A stretch of DNA of 64,000 bases from Neckera pumila. Its lineage: Eukaryota > Streptophyta > Bryopsida > Hypnales > Neckeraceae. Below, in pieces: positions 47,129 through 59,085 of the stretch. The first letter of the stretch is position 1. Each line of letters begins with the position of its first letter. The stretch lies in the NCBI GenBank assembly GCA_963969595.1, contig OZ018415.1:13578001-13642000 (forward strand), written 5' to 3'. A program made the position numbers and the translations under genes. The notes beneath the pieces were generated by a model. It ran no database searches. It was not told the origin of the DNA and worked only from the letters and a program-made list of their open reading frames with translations.

Positions 47129-49408
47129 ATGGAGGGCATGGATTTGATAGAGGGAACGGAGGTGTGCGTAACTGGAGGTACTGGTTACATTGCATCATGT
47201 TTAATCCACGCTCTGCTTCAACGAGGTTACAAAGTCCGCACGACTGTTAGAAATCCTGGTAAGTGTTTGTTTGCTCTCTGCTTTTTTCCTTTATGCCTCG
47301 TGAAATCCCTGACGTCACTCGCCCAAAGTGGTCTATGACATCGAATGTTGATTATAGGATATATTTTCAGATGTATCCTATAATGAGGGTGGAGTAACGG
47401 GAGTACTTGGTTTGTGGACGTTCTTAGATGACAGGACCAAGACTGGATTTTTATGGGAGTTCCCAGGGGCGGCGGAGCGTCTTCAAATATTCAAGGCAGA
47501 GTTACTGGAGGAGGGCACCTTCGATGAAGCTGTGTACGGAGTGCACACTGTTTTTCACACTGCATGCCCTGTTCTGTTTGATCAGAACGGTGATCCTGAG
47601 GTCCTCTAATTATGTCTCCACTCTTTCTCCCCTTTTCTCCTGGACTTCCTCTGAAAATCGTTTGTTTACGAATTTCAGAAGGTGCTGTAAATTAGGTGGC
47701 TACAGAAGTGTACTGGGTCAAGCCGGTTTAACATTTACCAGTTGGATTTCTTCTTTACATGTACGTTATGTGTGGACGAAGGATTTCATGTTTTTGAGGC
47801 ATCAGAATTTTCATGTACATCATCGTGCAGGTGACAGTGCTGAATCCTGCTTTGAAAGGAAATGCGAATGTGCTTGAGGCATGCACCAAGTCTCCTCACT
47901 TGAAGCGTGTGGTAATGACGAGTTCATGCGCAGCTATTGGATACGACTACGATCGGAGCCCGGAGGACCCTCCTCTTAATGAATCAGTGTGGAGCAATCC
48001 TGAATACTGTCGAGAGCAGAAGGTACTCACACGATTTTTCATATTGGGTAATACTCTGCTAAGGTTCATAGTACTGGACTATGTATGGTCAACTTCATTA
48101 AAATGGCGCCATTCCGGAACTTTGGCGCTTTTACAGTTCAGAATGGCCATTCTGAAATTTATACCCGTCCTAGATGTTTCAGAATGCCTGTTCTAACTCT
48201 GTACTTGTCCGAGATGGTCAAAATGTCACACCGTCCAAATGGCCCAATAATACCGCCATTTTAATGAAATTGCGCACATGTGTGTCAAAGTACCAACAGA
48301 TTGCAATGCCGATGCTTCTGATCTAGACGTCTACTGGAGCAATTGAACAATTCTGTTGGTGTATTTGCAGATGTGGTATGCATTGGCAAAGACATTGGCC
48401 GAGAAGGGGGCAACTGAGTACGCTGCGAGAGAGGGGCTGGACTTGGTGGTTGTCTGTCCATCCTACGTTATTGGTCCTACTCTTACACCTGTGCCCACGA
48501 GTACCGTTTCGCTAGTCCTTGGTTTTCTGCAAGGTACATAGCTTTGAAGCCAGTGGTATTTTCTTTTGAAAGGTTGAAGTAGTGATGTTGAAACTTGAAA
48601 CCTTTACCCTGATTCAGCAAGCATGGTTTTTATAGTCGTACTCTATGTCCTTGAATGTAAGTTGTCGGTGCAGCGTATGCAATCACAGAGTAGATTTTCA
48701 ATACTGAGAGAGAGAGAGAGAGAAACACGCAATCGACTAATGCTAGAAATCCGTTCTCTTATAGCAGCTTTGAAATTGCAGTCTGCAGAGTAAAGCTAGC
48801 CTTTAGTTCGTGAATACATGTATATAAAGATCACAAATTCATAAGAAGTGATCCAAGGGTTGGCAAGCAAGCAGGTGCAGATGAGTGCCCCAACAAAAGG
48901 ATGGGCTTTGTGCACATTGACGATGTTGTCAAGGCGCATTTGCTAGCAATGGAGGTGCCTGAAGCTCACGGCCGATACATATGCTCATCAGATGTTGCAC
49001 ACTTTGGGGACGTTATGGACATGCTGCAGAAGAAGTATCCGAAGCTCCGCGTTCCTTCAAGGTTAATCAGCAGATGTTTCTTCTCACAAGAATGCAAAAA
49101 TACCTCAATTTCATTTGCATTTGAAGACGAGATTCGAAATTTTCCAGTGGAAAGCTTGTTCTAGTTTTGATTGTTAGAGACAATAGAGAATTTTCATAAT
49201 TGAAACATACGCTAACCATTGAACTCGACACTTTTTCAGGTGCTCGGGCAAGAGCTCTCCCGAGGGGAAGCAGGGGGACTCCATGCCGGGAAACGAAATA
49301 CTCCACAAGGATAAATACTCCTTGATCTTGGATACCACCAAGATTAAGGAATTGGGACAGAAAGAGTTCAAGAGCTTAGAGCAGATGTTTGACGACATGC
49401 TTCAATAG
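47129..49408 (+). CDS. DFR/CCR-like NADPH-dependent reductase (extended short-chain dehydrogenase)
   Basis: Exons 47129-47258, 47371-47600, 47831-48022, 48371-48533, 48881-49061 and 49240-49408 give 1,065 nt (354 residues plus stop). The N-terminal nucleotide-binding motif is [12 protein letters not shown], followed by the Arg of TTVRNP that suits NADPH. The catalytic Ser is in VVMTSSCAA, and Tyr-x3-Lys is in [35 protein letters not shown] and GRYICSS are typical of the dihydroflavonol reductase / cinnamoyl-CoA reductase / tetraketide pyrone reductase group. The exact substrate cannot be assigned. Between the Arg motif and [14 protein letters not shown] there are about 15 extra residues compared with usual members. 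Exon 5 could start 6 nt earlier (48875) without changing frame. Intron 3 carries element G2 and intron 4 a GA repeat. Looks intact. Confidence 0.93.
48091..48271. mobile_element. Family G element, copy G2, in reductase intron 3
   Basis: Ends aacttcattaaaatggcg and cgccattttaatgaaattg. The interior holds cagaatggccattctgaaat and cccgtcctagatg. It is longer than G1 because of an extra internal gaatgcctgttctaa segment. Confidence 0.85.
48706..48722. repeat. GA dinucleotide microsatellite
   Basis: Eight GA units in intron 4 of the reductase gene. Confidence 0.9.
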
Positions 49409-49622
49409 TATCACCAAAACCATCTGATAGAAAGTTTCATGTAGAACCAGAATGGTTTTCTATCCCCTAGTTTCTCGAAGTGCTTGCCGTCCCGGCCTAG
49501 CACTATGTTTGAGGCTAGTTGCTTCCTTTCAAATGCTTGCTGTAGGGGCTTATTCCCTTGACAAGATCTTTGCAAGAATGTTTGAAAACATTGAGATGGC
49601 ACTTAAAACCGCCTTTACAACT

Positions 49623-49695
49623 GCTCTTACACCTGTGCCCAGTTGATGGTCCTTGGCCTTTGGAAGGTACGTAACTTAGCAGTGGTAATCCCTTG
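49623..49695 (+). pseudogene. Stray copy of reductase exon-4 end and intron-4 start
   Basis: gctcttacacctgtgcccag, then ggtccttgg and ggaaggtacgtaac and gcagtgg, parallels 48479-48555 (actcttacacctgtgcccac, gtccttgg, gcaaggtacatag, gccagtgg), including the splice donor. No other exon of a second copy is recognisable, so it is a remnant of a tandem gene copy. Confidence 0.65.
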
Positions 49696-49805
49696 TTGAG
49701 TTTCCTTCTAGTTTACTGGAATAAAGTTGGTTTTTGTAAAGCAAAATCCTTGTCTGTACGTAAAACTGAGTATTATATTCATTACTGATTAGTCTTTTCA
49801 TTACA

Positions 49806-50745
49806 TTAACCCCTAACGGACCATTGTCTCTTCGGGGGACAAATGCGTTTTCGGGCAGGTACCTACGGGCTGAAATTTTCTTTGGATTTTTTGAAACTTT
49901 TTTTGGAGATAGAAAATCTGATTTAGCTTCGTGGGAATATAATTTTTTTCACAATCGGTGCCTGGAAACAAAAGTTATGACCAAATAAGCTCAAAATAGG
50001 GGAGGGCGGGCAGCCCGGGCAGCAAAAAAAAATGGACAAAAATTTGAATTTTTTTCTTTAATATTTTTTTTCTCGTAGATTATATTTTTGCCTATTTGGA
50101 AAGCTTTGATTCATTTCATTTGAATTTGTTATGAGAAAGTTATGGACATTCTTGTTTTTCGGGCAATTAGAGCATCTTCTTGAAAAAAATAACTTCTAGG
50201 ATGCATTTCTGAATGCAATTTTTCAAATTTTTCATTTTTTTTTTTTTCCATGGTTTATATTACTTGTTAGAACAATCTCACCATTGGGATTAGTGCATTT
50301 TAATTCCACTCAAAATATATGAATATTTTAGATTTTCCTTCTATCTTGTATCTACTTCTATTTAACAATTTTTTAAAGAATGCTTGTTAAGTTTTTTTGA
50401 ACTTTTTTTTTTCCTAGACTCTCAACTCAATTCTCCACTACAAACATTTAAAGCTCAAAACTCTGTAGTGCAAAAGTTTTAAGTTAAAAATGTTCAAAGT
50501 CAAAAAATCTAGTCCCACAATGTGCTGAAAAACTTGTTTTTTTCACTTTAAACGCAGATAACTTGCAATCTATGAGGTCAAAAACTCTGAAATTTTTTCC
50601 ACACACTCTTATACTAGTTAGGTGTAAGATCCTACAGTTAGATGTGAAAAAAAAACATTTTTCAAATTTTTTAACTTTTTACTATAGAAATGACAGTTCT
50701 GAGTGTTTTTTGGCAGGAAAAGGGTCTCAGTCCTTTAGGGGTAAA
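49806..50745. mobile_element. Family B element, copy B4
   Basis: Begins TTAACCCCTAACGGACC and ends CCTTTAGGGGTAA, so the right TTAA is mutated. The cttcgggggacaaa and caggtacctacgggctgaaa text matches B2, and the right half matches B3. No transposase. Confidence 0.78.
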
Positions 50746-51479
50746 GGCCATAGCTGCACAAAATGGATGAAGACTGACTTTCAAGTATTTGGAAGAAGCA
50801 ATTTTTGTTTATTTTTCACTGATGTGACTAACTTTGTGGTCCTCTATCAACTCATTTTCAGATTGGGGTGGGATGATAAGGAAAACTGACTAGAAATAAT
50901 TGAAGATCATGTGTCTCATGCCACAATTTGTTTTGCCCCCAAAAGCTCCAAATCTACTTTCCAACTACGGTACCACCAGGAACACTGATTTCATCTACAA
51001 CCAGTATAATTCCTTAAATTGTTCCACAGCATGTCTGTTCCAATCACATTTTGTTTTCCAGATTGAGGGTGTGACTTCCAGTTTTGGTGGGTTTTCACGT
51101 TATTCTGATTCATTGAAAAAGGCTAAGTTTCTAATGTTCTAATGATTACAAACAATCTTATTAATCAGTTCCTACAAGCTGGAAGCTGAAAATGATGCAT
51201 AATTCATCTTAGCAGCTATTCCAAAGAGTGTAAACCATCAGAGATCACAATTTAATTCATCTTTCAATATAAAGTTGTAAAAATTACATTTCTTCACAAC
51301 GTTTGGATTTTTTCTAGTTAAAAGATAGATACCATGTGATTTTGTGTAGTATAAATATAAAATTGATACAAGCCTATAATAAATTTAAAAAAAAGTCATA
51401 TATCTGCACTTTGAAATGGTATAAAACCTATTCTAAACAGAAAATTAAACAGATTATTATGATCACAATTCATGAGATG
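50746..51479. other. Intergenic, no gene seen
   Basis: Downstream of the GH1 remnant on its strand. No supported feature. Confidence 0.5.
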
Positions 51480-51643
51480 TCCTCTTGAGAATCTGTTGGA
51501 ATCAATGGACAGAGCTCTTTGGGTACCAACTACCCATTCAAATTTGTCCATGAGAGACCAAGCAAAATAGCCGTGTATGTTGGAGCCATCCTTGCATCAA
51601 AGTAAGCACGTGTAAGAAAAAATGATTCAAACATCACATGCCA

Positions 51644-51786
51644 CTAATAAGAAACACGTGTTTTTGTGGACGGATTTTAATTGACATCCATCCACTTGTT
51701 TTTATGTTACCTTTGGCATTATTGTTAACATAAAAACAAGTGGATGTCAATTAAAATGCATCCTCCAAAACACTAGGTTCTTATAG
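51644..51786. mobile_element. Foldback element with long arms
   Basis: Arms ctaataagaaacacgtgttt / aacactaggttcttatag. The centre is ttaattgacatccatccact against agtggatgtcaattaaaa, so nearly the entire 143 bp can pair. It lies in the GH1 remnant intron. Confidence 0.85.
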
Positions 51787-51938
51787 TATGCAAAAGCAAG
51801 ACTTGGTTAGTACATCTTCGTCTACATAGTTAATATAATTCTTCAGGATCATGTTGATAAGTGTTGTAAAAAGTGTTGTTTTTTAGCAACATAATGTTGG
51901 GTACTATATTGAAGGAAGACATACAAGAGGTTAACCAA

Positions 51939-52087
51939 AATTTTGTTAAAATGGCAGAGGTCCACAAATTTGGCACTTATTCATTTAGATTGTGCGTTCT
52001 GAAATCTATACTAGTCCTAGACTTTAGAGACAAAGAAGGAAACAAATGCAGAAAAATGGCGTATGGAATACCACCATTTTAACAAAA
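51939..52087. mobile_element. Family G element, copy G3
   Basis: Ends attttgttaaaatggcag and accattttaacaaaac, inverted. The interior gcgttctgaaatctatacta and gtcctaga matches G2. It is diverged at the tips from G1 and G2. Confidence 0.75.
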
Positions 52088-53829
52088 CTCCCCATGGTTT
52101 CAAAATTTCAGCAATATTTTGCATAATTTTCCAAAAAATTTCAGCATGCTCAATACCTAATTGCTAAGAGCACATTTTGCATGTAGTCATGGTCATATTG
52201 GATTCTCTTGAGGTCCTTCAATTGGTTTGCAAGGGGTGCCGAGTCATCCGTATTGGCTTCATCTCGACCATTTTCAGTGATGTATACAATTGGATTGTTG
52301 TATCGTTTACGGACCCAATCCAACAATTTTTGCATTCCAGTGGCGTTCACAAATAGCTAACCAGAAGGTGTCTATAAGAGTTATAAAAACAAAAAAATTT
52401 AGAACAATAAATGGAAAATTAAAATGTAACTATGTTTCTTTTAATTTTATATTCAAACTAGCGGTTGGCGCTTGCTATGCTATGCATTCATCATTGGAAT
52501 TCTATTAGAACTTTTATGAATTAAATAAAATGCAGAACAAAAATTTCAATGAATCTTCAAATAAAAATTACTAAAATCTTTGTATAATTTTGTTTATAAG
52601 TAAGCATATATTGAAATGTACAATAGAAATTTATTGAATGATGAATGACATATATGCAATGGTGAATACTGTAAAAGATACACATTATTTTATTGTAATG
52701 TATTTAAAAGTTGACTCAATTGTTACGAACAATGGCAACCCAAAAACTTGGTGAATTGAAAAGAAAAACTTGTAAATTTCAAAAACTTCATGAACAACTT
52801 AATTGTTGTGAAATCCAAAATTGCTTCAATTGAATAAATTTCTCAAATCATTTGGTAGTAGCAATAGAATTTTGAAATCATAAAAGCTATAAAAGTGATA
52901 TTATAGAGGTGATTGCAAACTACTACTTGATTTCTGTAATATAACATTGTGTGAAAATATTACTTTTATGTATGCATGATTGAAAATATTGTTACAAAGT
53001 ATTAAAATTAATTATTTCAAAGACTTATTGAAATCATTATCATGCATTCTATTCAAATATATCAAAATTTTACTAATATGTGATACAATGAATGTGTAGC
53101 ACAGCAAGTATGAGCTCCTATTATTAATGGTAGCATTTGTGATATTACAAAGGGAGTTATAATTTTAGTAGTGTGATGACATAATTGCATTGTAGTAGAT
53201 AACATCATTGTTTTTTTGGTACAAAACTATTTAAAAACAAAAACGGAGGTTGATTTACTAGATCACTAGTTGGCACTCCATCTTTGTATACTGCACCAAA
53301 TATCCAACAAACACAAACGGAATTAATCCTCAATCTTGATTTTCTAAGACATGTTACCTAGTATATATACTAAACAAAAAAATTCTTTCGGAAGCATGTA
53401 ATTTATAAATTATGCCACATTTAACTACTTTTGGATTATAAACTAAATTTTGAACAAAACATTCAAAAGACTCTAGATAATAACATCCAGAGATCTCTAG
53501 ATGTTTATATAGATCTCCAAATGTTTTGCATGATCTTTCAATGGTTATCTCTTGATTATTTTTCTCCTAATCTTAATTCTGGACTCTTCAAAAGTCCAAA
53601 AGTAGTTAAATGTGGCATGATTATTTTTTTATAACACATACCTGTTTTAATGATCTTGCCGTTGCTGTCATTGAATGTTGCATACATTGAAGAATAGTGG
53701 TTAAGACCAACAAAGTCCTGTGAGTCTTTGATAAGACCAACTTCCTCCGCGGTGAAAGTTGGTAAATCTGAGCCAAAAGATGTTTGCATCAAAGCTGGAT
53801 AGTCACCAAAAAAGATGGGATCCAAATAC

Positions 53830-54381
53830 CTGAAAAAAAAGGTTTACAACATGTTCAAATGCAGCAAAGTATGTCAATAACAATAGTAATCCTAATTCAA
53901 CAATATTGGTATAGTAATTGCCTTGAAATTTACCAATGAAGACACAAATTTGAAGTTAGCGCAAACCAAAAATCTACAATGCGTGTAGGTGATCTTTATT
54001 GCTTGTCCATACCACCTCGCATGTCGACTTCTACAATGTCTTAGCCATGTCATTGTCATCCACAACTACTTCCCTTGAAATCACTAGTTTTTAAGCCTTC
54101 CAAGTATGTTGGCCATTGATAATTAGAAATTTTCTTGCTTGCACGCAGCTATCCCAACATATAGGCCTCTATGTCATATTTGGCATAACGGTGAGGATTT
54201 GCTTCGCAAAGTTGAGCTTCACCATCCAGTCGAGGACGTTTGTGACGCATGCATCTTCTAGCGGCCTGTAGGATATACATGTAAGCTAAATTCTCCTAAA
54301 ACTTCTTGTTGGCTAGTGCCTTAGCCTTTATGCGCCTTGGCGATTTGGATTCCTCACTGCATTTTGGTTCTGGCTTGAAAT
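53830..54381. other. Upstream of GH1 remnant, no gene seen
   Basis: Searched on the minus strand for N-terminal GH1 motifs; none found. Confidence 0.45.
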
Positions 54382-55384
54382 CTATTGGCTCCAAAATCTT
54401 CTCCGGAACCTCGGCAACACTGGACAATGGACACCAAGGTCAATTGATTTTCTTCCCAATAGCCATTCTTCTTCTTGAGCGCCAGCATCTTGAGCTTGCT
54501 CCTCAGTAACCTCAAGGTACTCAGAGAATGTTCCTTGGGTTGTAGAGTTTGGGGCTCCTTTGGACTCTTTCATCTCAAACAAATTGACCTTTTTTTGCCT
54601 GGTCCATCTCTCCACTCCTATGTCTTGACTCTTGAGAGCTTGATGAAGGGCCTGCAATATTTGGGGAGGTTTTACACTTCACCACTACTTTTGGCCGCGC
54701 CTTGCCTTTCGTTGCGGTTGTTGTTGCCTAAGGGTTTATAGCAGTTGCGGACGCCGCTACCTGTGCTATTGGAGTCGTTGGTGGCCGACGTGCAAAACTT
54801 GCTACGTCTCCAACAAGGGCCGTCGCTAGTGGGGGTCGAGAGCGGGTGGTGACCCCCAAGCTAAAGATGCCAGTCTTTGTGGTCTTCTTCATAGTCTTCT
54901 CTAGTGCATCCATTCTTTGTGACTTTATTTCCTATGATGCACATTCTTGTTTTAGATTTTTTGCATGGAGATTGGCGGTGTTCTTCAAGTACATGCTAAT
55001 TGCTTTTGCGGTTACTCTAAAATTGCTAGCATAGGTTTGGCATTGACCTTGAATATCCAGCATGAGGGATTGAAATGCTTGGGGTACACAATCTAAATTT
55101 TTCACTAAGCGCTCGCTGCAAAACGTCATCTGATCTTCTACCCGAATGACAATGACTCCCATAGTATTGTTAATTGGATTCACTATGTCTATGAAGATTG
55201 CTTCTTGCATGACAGTAATGTTAATGACTACTAAATTTTTGAACAATTTCCATCTTGAGTCTCCCTTCTTTGTGAATCCTACCTCAAGACTAAACACGGG
55301 TGAGTTGTGGAGCCAAGTCATTTTGACCGTCCACAAAGATTTTGACGCCATAAATTCTAGCAGAATTTTCTCTTCAATGTGCAA
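54382..55384 (-). other. Coding-like remnants, unknown
   Basis: Minus-strand open stretches 55384-54932 (150 codons, with AIFIDIVNPINNTMGVIVI, CVPQAFQSLMLDIQGQC and NLHAKNLKQEC), 54913-54728 (MDALEKTMKKTTKTGIFSLG) and 54657-54382 (acidic, EYLEVTEEQAQDAGAQEEEW) follow each other in different frames. Composition looks like one decayed ORF with helical segments. No family recognised. Confidence 0.35.
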
Positions 55385-56096
55385 TTTTCAAGACTCATGG
55401 ATTCAATTTGGCATGATTCTCCTCAAGTACCCCGTGAGGAATGGCTCTGTCTCCAAAAAGACTCCATGATGCTGTCTACAAGAAGTTTTGCAAATCAGAC
55501 CGCGTGGTCTAAAGTGGACATGTTTGAAATTGTACATAAATTTGCAACACACTCCATCACAATACCAATCAATCTGATATTAGTGCTTTTGTTTCTGCCA
55601 ACTTCAAGACAGTTGGAAGGCTTATTTGTTTTCAATGGTTGTTGTAGGCTTATTCTATTTTTTTGAGCATATATAGATAAATTCTATACTATCTCTACAA
55701 TCTCTAACTAATATTATCAATAATGAGGTTCTAACCGAGCGGCCTGAACCTCTTCGATTGCTTGCAAGGTATTTCTTAGGTATATATAAAGATTTCATAG
55801 CACCATCCTAAAATCTTTAGAGCGTTGTTTGAATGTTCGGGTTGAAAGTTTTCTACTAAACCTAAGGAACTATTTTCAATGCATGGTTTGAAGCGCTTCT
55901 ATTTTCTTTGTTGGGGCTTATCCTTTGATGGTTGCCAAGATCTATTTATTAATCTAGATCATGCGTTCTAATGTTCTTCAACATACTTTTAGATTACATT
56001 GGTCGCATGGCTTGTATATTTCTTTGGGCCCTTCCATCTATGCTGACCTAGTGACTGGACCTGTATCTTAGGTTGATTTGCTTAAGCAATTGTGAT
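55385..56096. other. Intergenic, no gene seen
   Basis: AT-rich. Leads into the dyad array. Confidence 0.45.
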
Positions 56097-56990
56097 GTTT
56101 AGAACAGGTGTTATAAAATTTACTTGGTTATGCTTCTCTTGAGGCATACATTGGTCCTAGTCTATGAACTTTATTCTAACTATGTTTTTATATACCTCTG
56201 TTTATCCTATGTTTTGAGCGGCCGCTCTGAAATTTTTATAATTTGCATTGTCACTAGCTTGCATTGAACCTGACCTAGTGAAGTCTATCATATGCTAACG
56301 ATTTGGAATTTGACTAATTCTATGCTTAGATCAACTATTCAAAATTGTCTTTGGTTTTACTTTTTAAGATGGCCATACTATTTCTTCACTTAATGAACTT
56401 CATTGCATCTAATCATATTTGCAATTCTATGTAATTTCTATTTAGAACAACCGTTCAGAGGTGTTTTTGGTTCTAGACAAAGAATAAATTTTTATCTAAA
56501 TGATTGTTTGTTTCCTCATATTTTATGTTTAGAGTGGGCATTCTGAAGTTTACTTGGTTGCCTGCACAGCACCTTACTGGATGACGTATACTTTATCTAA
56601 ATAGTTGTATTCCATTCCATTATAAGTTTAAAGCGGGCATTCTAAAGTTCCAGTGGTGCACATTTTTTGTGTCTTTTTGAGGTCTTCAATTCTTGATCTA
56701 CTTATCTGATATTTTGTTTTGTTCTCAATTGCATTTTTTAGGACGGCCGTTTTGATGCGTCTATAGCAACATAAACTTACACACCTACTTTATAGGGTGA
56801 CAATTTTGCAGTGACATCAAGATTGGTTTAGACTTTAGAATGGCCATTTTGAAACATGCCTCCTTGATTGGTTTAGAATGGTTATTCTGAACCATGCCTT
56901 CCCAACACTCCTTGAATGCTTTAAAATGGTTGTTCTAAACCATGCCTCCTTAAATGGTTTAGAACGTCCATTCTAAACCATGCCTTCCCA
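56097..56990. repeat. Degenerate array of a 22-bp dyad motif
   Basis: Variants of TTTAGAATGGCCATTCTGAA start near 56097, 56213, 56323, 56362, 56451, 56528, 56637, 56737, 56834, 56872, 56920 and 56958. Spacing is roughly 80-130 bp in the first part and 38-48 bp at the end, where ccatgcctccc-type text is part of a compact tandem unit. The same dyad lies inside family G elements (42290, 48137). Confidence 0.7.
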
Positions 56991-59085
56991 ACAGTGCTTG
57001 CGCGATTATAGGATCCTTTTTTTTTCATTTTCATGGGGAATTTGAGTTCTGCATTGTTTTGTACTTGATTTTGACAAGTACCACTTCTGCAACTTCAAAT
57101 TTCCTAGCTTCAACTTGGATCCTGTCCTCCTCTACACTTTTGAAATCTTTTGTTTGCAATGAATTTGCTACATTTCAAAAGTACAAAGCTATGTCAATTA
57201 CAATGCACAACAAATGTGATTAAAACATCTATGCAAATAGATGTCCAAGTAAATTGGCAACATGGTTTTCTCTAAATGCAAATGCTTTGCCACTTCTTGC
57301 GGTGCTAGGAAAACTAACAATGTGCAATACCTTTTTGCTATGGAGGTTCACTTGATTTCACATTCTATAGAAAAAAAATAGTACAAGAACTCTACTAATG
57401 AGATTGAATTTACAAAAGAACTGTCGACCTTGTCAAGCTTTCCTCCAAGCTTTTTTAGTTTCCTTCTTTTGTAAATGAGCTTCTTTGGACTCCAAGTCAC
57501 GTTCTTCACATCCCTAATAGAAAATAATACAATGTCAATTCTCAATACCAATAGTTAGTGGTCCAACATGACAACCAATTGCAAATCACTTTTAAATTAT
57601 CTAGACCTGCAACACCTGGAAATTGAGAATTGCTTCTGTACCGCCTAAACCGTTAATGCTATTATTTCTAGTGCTTTGCAAGTGGAAATCTAACGACATG
57701 CATGATCCTTCAGTGCCTATGCTTCTTGCTGGATTTCACTATTGAAGAAATAGATATTGCAAGAAAATTAGGTAATGTAGTTAACTTATGAAAGGAGCCC
57801 CGAGGGCGGCATCAAAAGCCAATATCTTGCAACTTTCACCCTCTTGAAGCCACCTTCTTTGAACTTGAGTAGCTTTCTGTAAAACCCTACAACAATGTAT
57901 AAAACAGCTAATTTCTAGTACCAATTTTCAATGCTCCAACATTACAAACAATAGCAACTTGGTCTTCAATTGTTTAGTGCTAGAAGAGGAGAAAACAAAG
58001 AGCGCCTTCTAGATCCCATATACATCACAATTTCCAGCAAAGATAGTATACCGAAATCCACCCACTTAAAAAGAATAAGTCAAAAACAAGAGGAAAACAC
58101 AAGTGGCAATTAATTCACACCTGGATTTGCAAGCTGAGTTGGTGCTAACAAAATTCCTCGCTGACTTCATCGCACAGGCGCCGCCCCTAGAGGAGAAATA
58201 AACGGAACAATTGAAGCCAATGCGTAACCCAAACTTCAGAGAAAATGTTGCACCTTAACAATCACGGCAGAAGCAAAAGCACAAAGACAAACAAGATATA
58301 AAGACAGAGCAAGAACGCGGCACACACACAAATATGGACACACGACCACATCAATAGCAAAGGGAGCAAGAGCAATGACAGGGATACGGAACACAGAAAG
58401 CAACATCACAAAAACCTGCCATCGGAGACGACAACCAACGAGGCAATGCATACCAAACTGGACCCCACCAAACCGGATGTCGCCCGGGGATTAAACCGAA
58501 CCTCCCCCAAAGCTCCACGCATTGCCCAAACTTGAACACAAGTGATGATTTGTCTTCCTCAAGCAATGCAAGTTTGCATAAATTATTTTTCAATCAATAC
58601 AATTAATCTGGTAGGATTGAAGTTTTTCAATCTTAGTTCTTACCAAATAAAAAATCCCTATGTTTATAGGTGTCTCCAATGAAATTAATTGTTTTTTACC
58701 CTTAATGTAACCACATAGATGTTGCAGGAATTTATTTATTATAGTAGAACTTTCCTAAGTCAATCTTCTATGAGTAAGTAAACCTCCCTAATTGATTGGG
58801 TATAACCGGTCCCGGACTCGTCTATATTACAAATTAAAATTATGATTCAAAATGACCCTCTATAAGCAAATAAACCTCCTTCATTGATCTTGTCAGACCC
58901 ATCCACAACCCATTAGTTTATAGAGGTTCTATTATAGTGTACGTACTAGTGTTGAACATAAAATTGTATGCGGATTCCGTGATTGAAATTATAGAAATGT
59001 ACAAATCTTTTTCAAGTATGTTACTTCTTCCTACAATGTATAGGAATTATTGGTATATAAGAGTTTTTTGGCAACAAAGTGAATA
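56991..59085. other. Intergenic, no gene seen
   Basis: No recognised coding region. A somewhat GC-richer stretch at 58180-58520 has only short open frames without family resemblance. Confidence 0.45.

Larger units (their letters stand above)
51480..53829 (-). pseudogene. GH1 beta-glucosidase gene fragments, truncated
   Basis: Three exon-like pieces on the minus strand. 53829-53642 reads YLDPIFFGDYP, LPTFTAEEVGLIKDS and FVGLNHYSSMYA. 52356-52157 reads LFVNATGMQKLLDWVRKRYN and the nucleophile motif IVYITENGRDEA. From 51590, DGSNIHGYFAWSLMDKFEW appears, then the frame departs from the family. Splice signals flank the first two. The N-terminal half (with the acid/base NEP motif) was not found upstream to about 54.4 kb, the last junction does not keep phase, and the usual C-terminal end is lost. 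An intact family member has about 500 residues. The 51.6-52.16 kb intron carries a foldback and element G3. If transcribed it could not give a complete enzyme. Confidence 0.82.
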
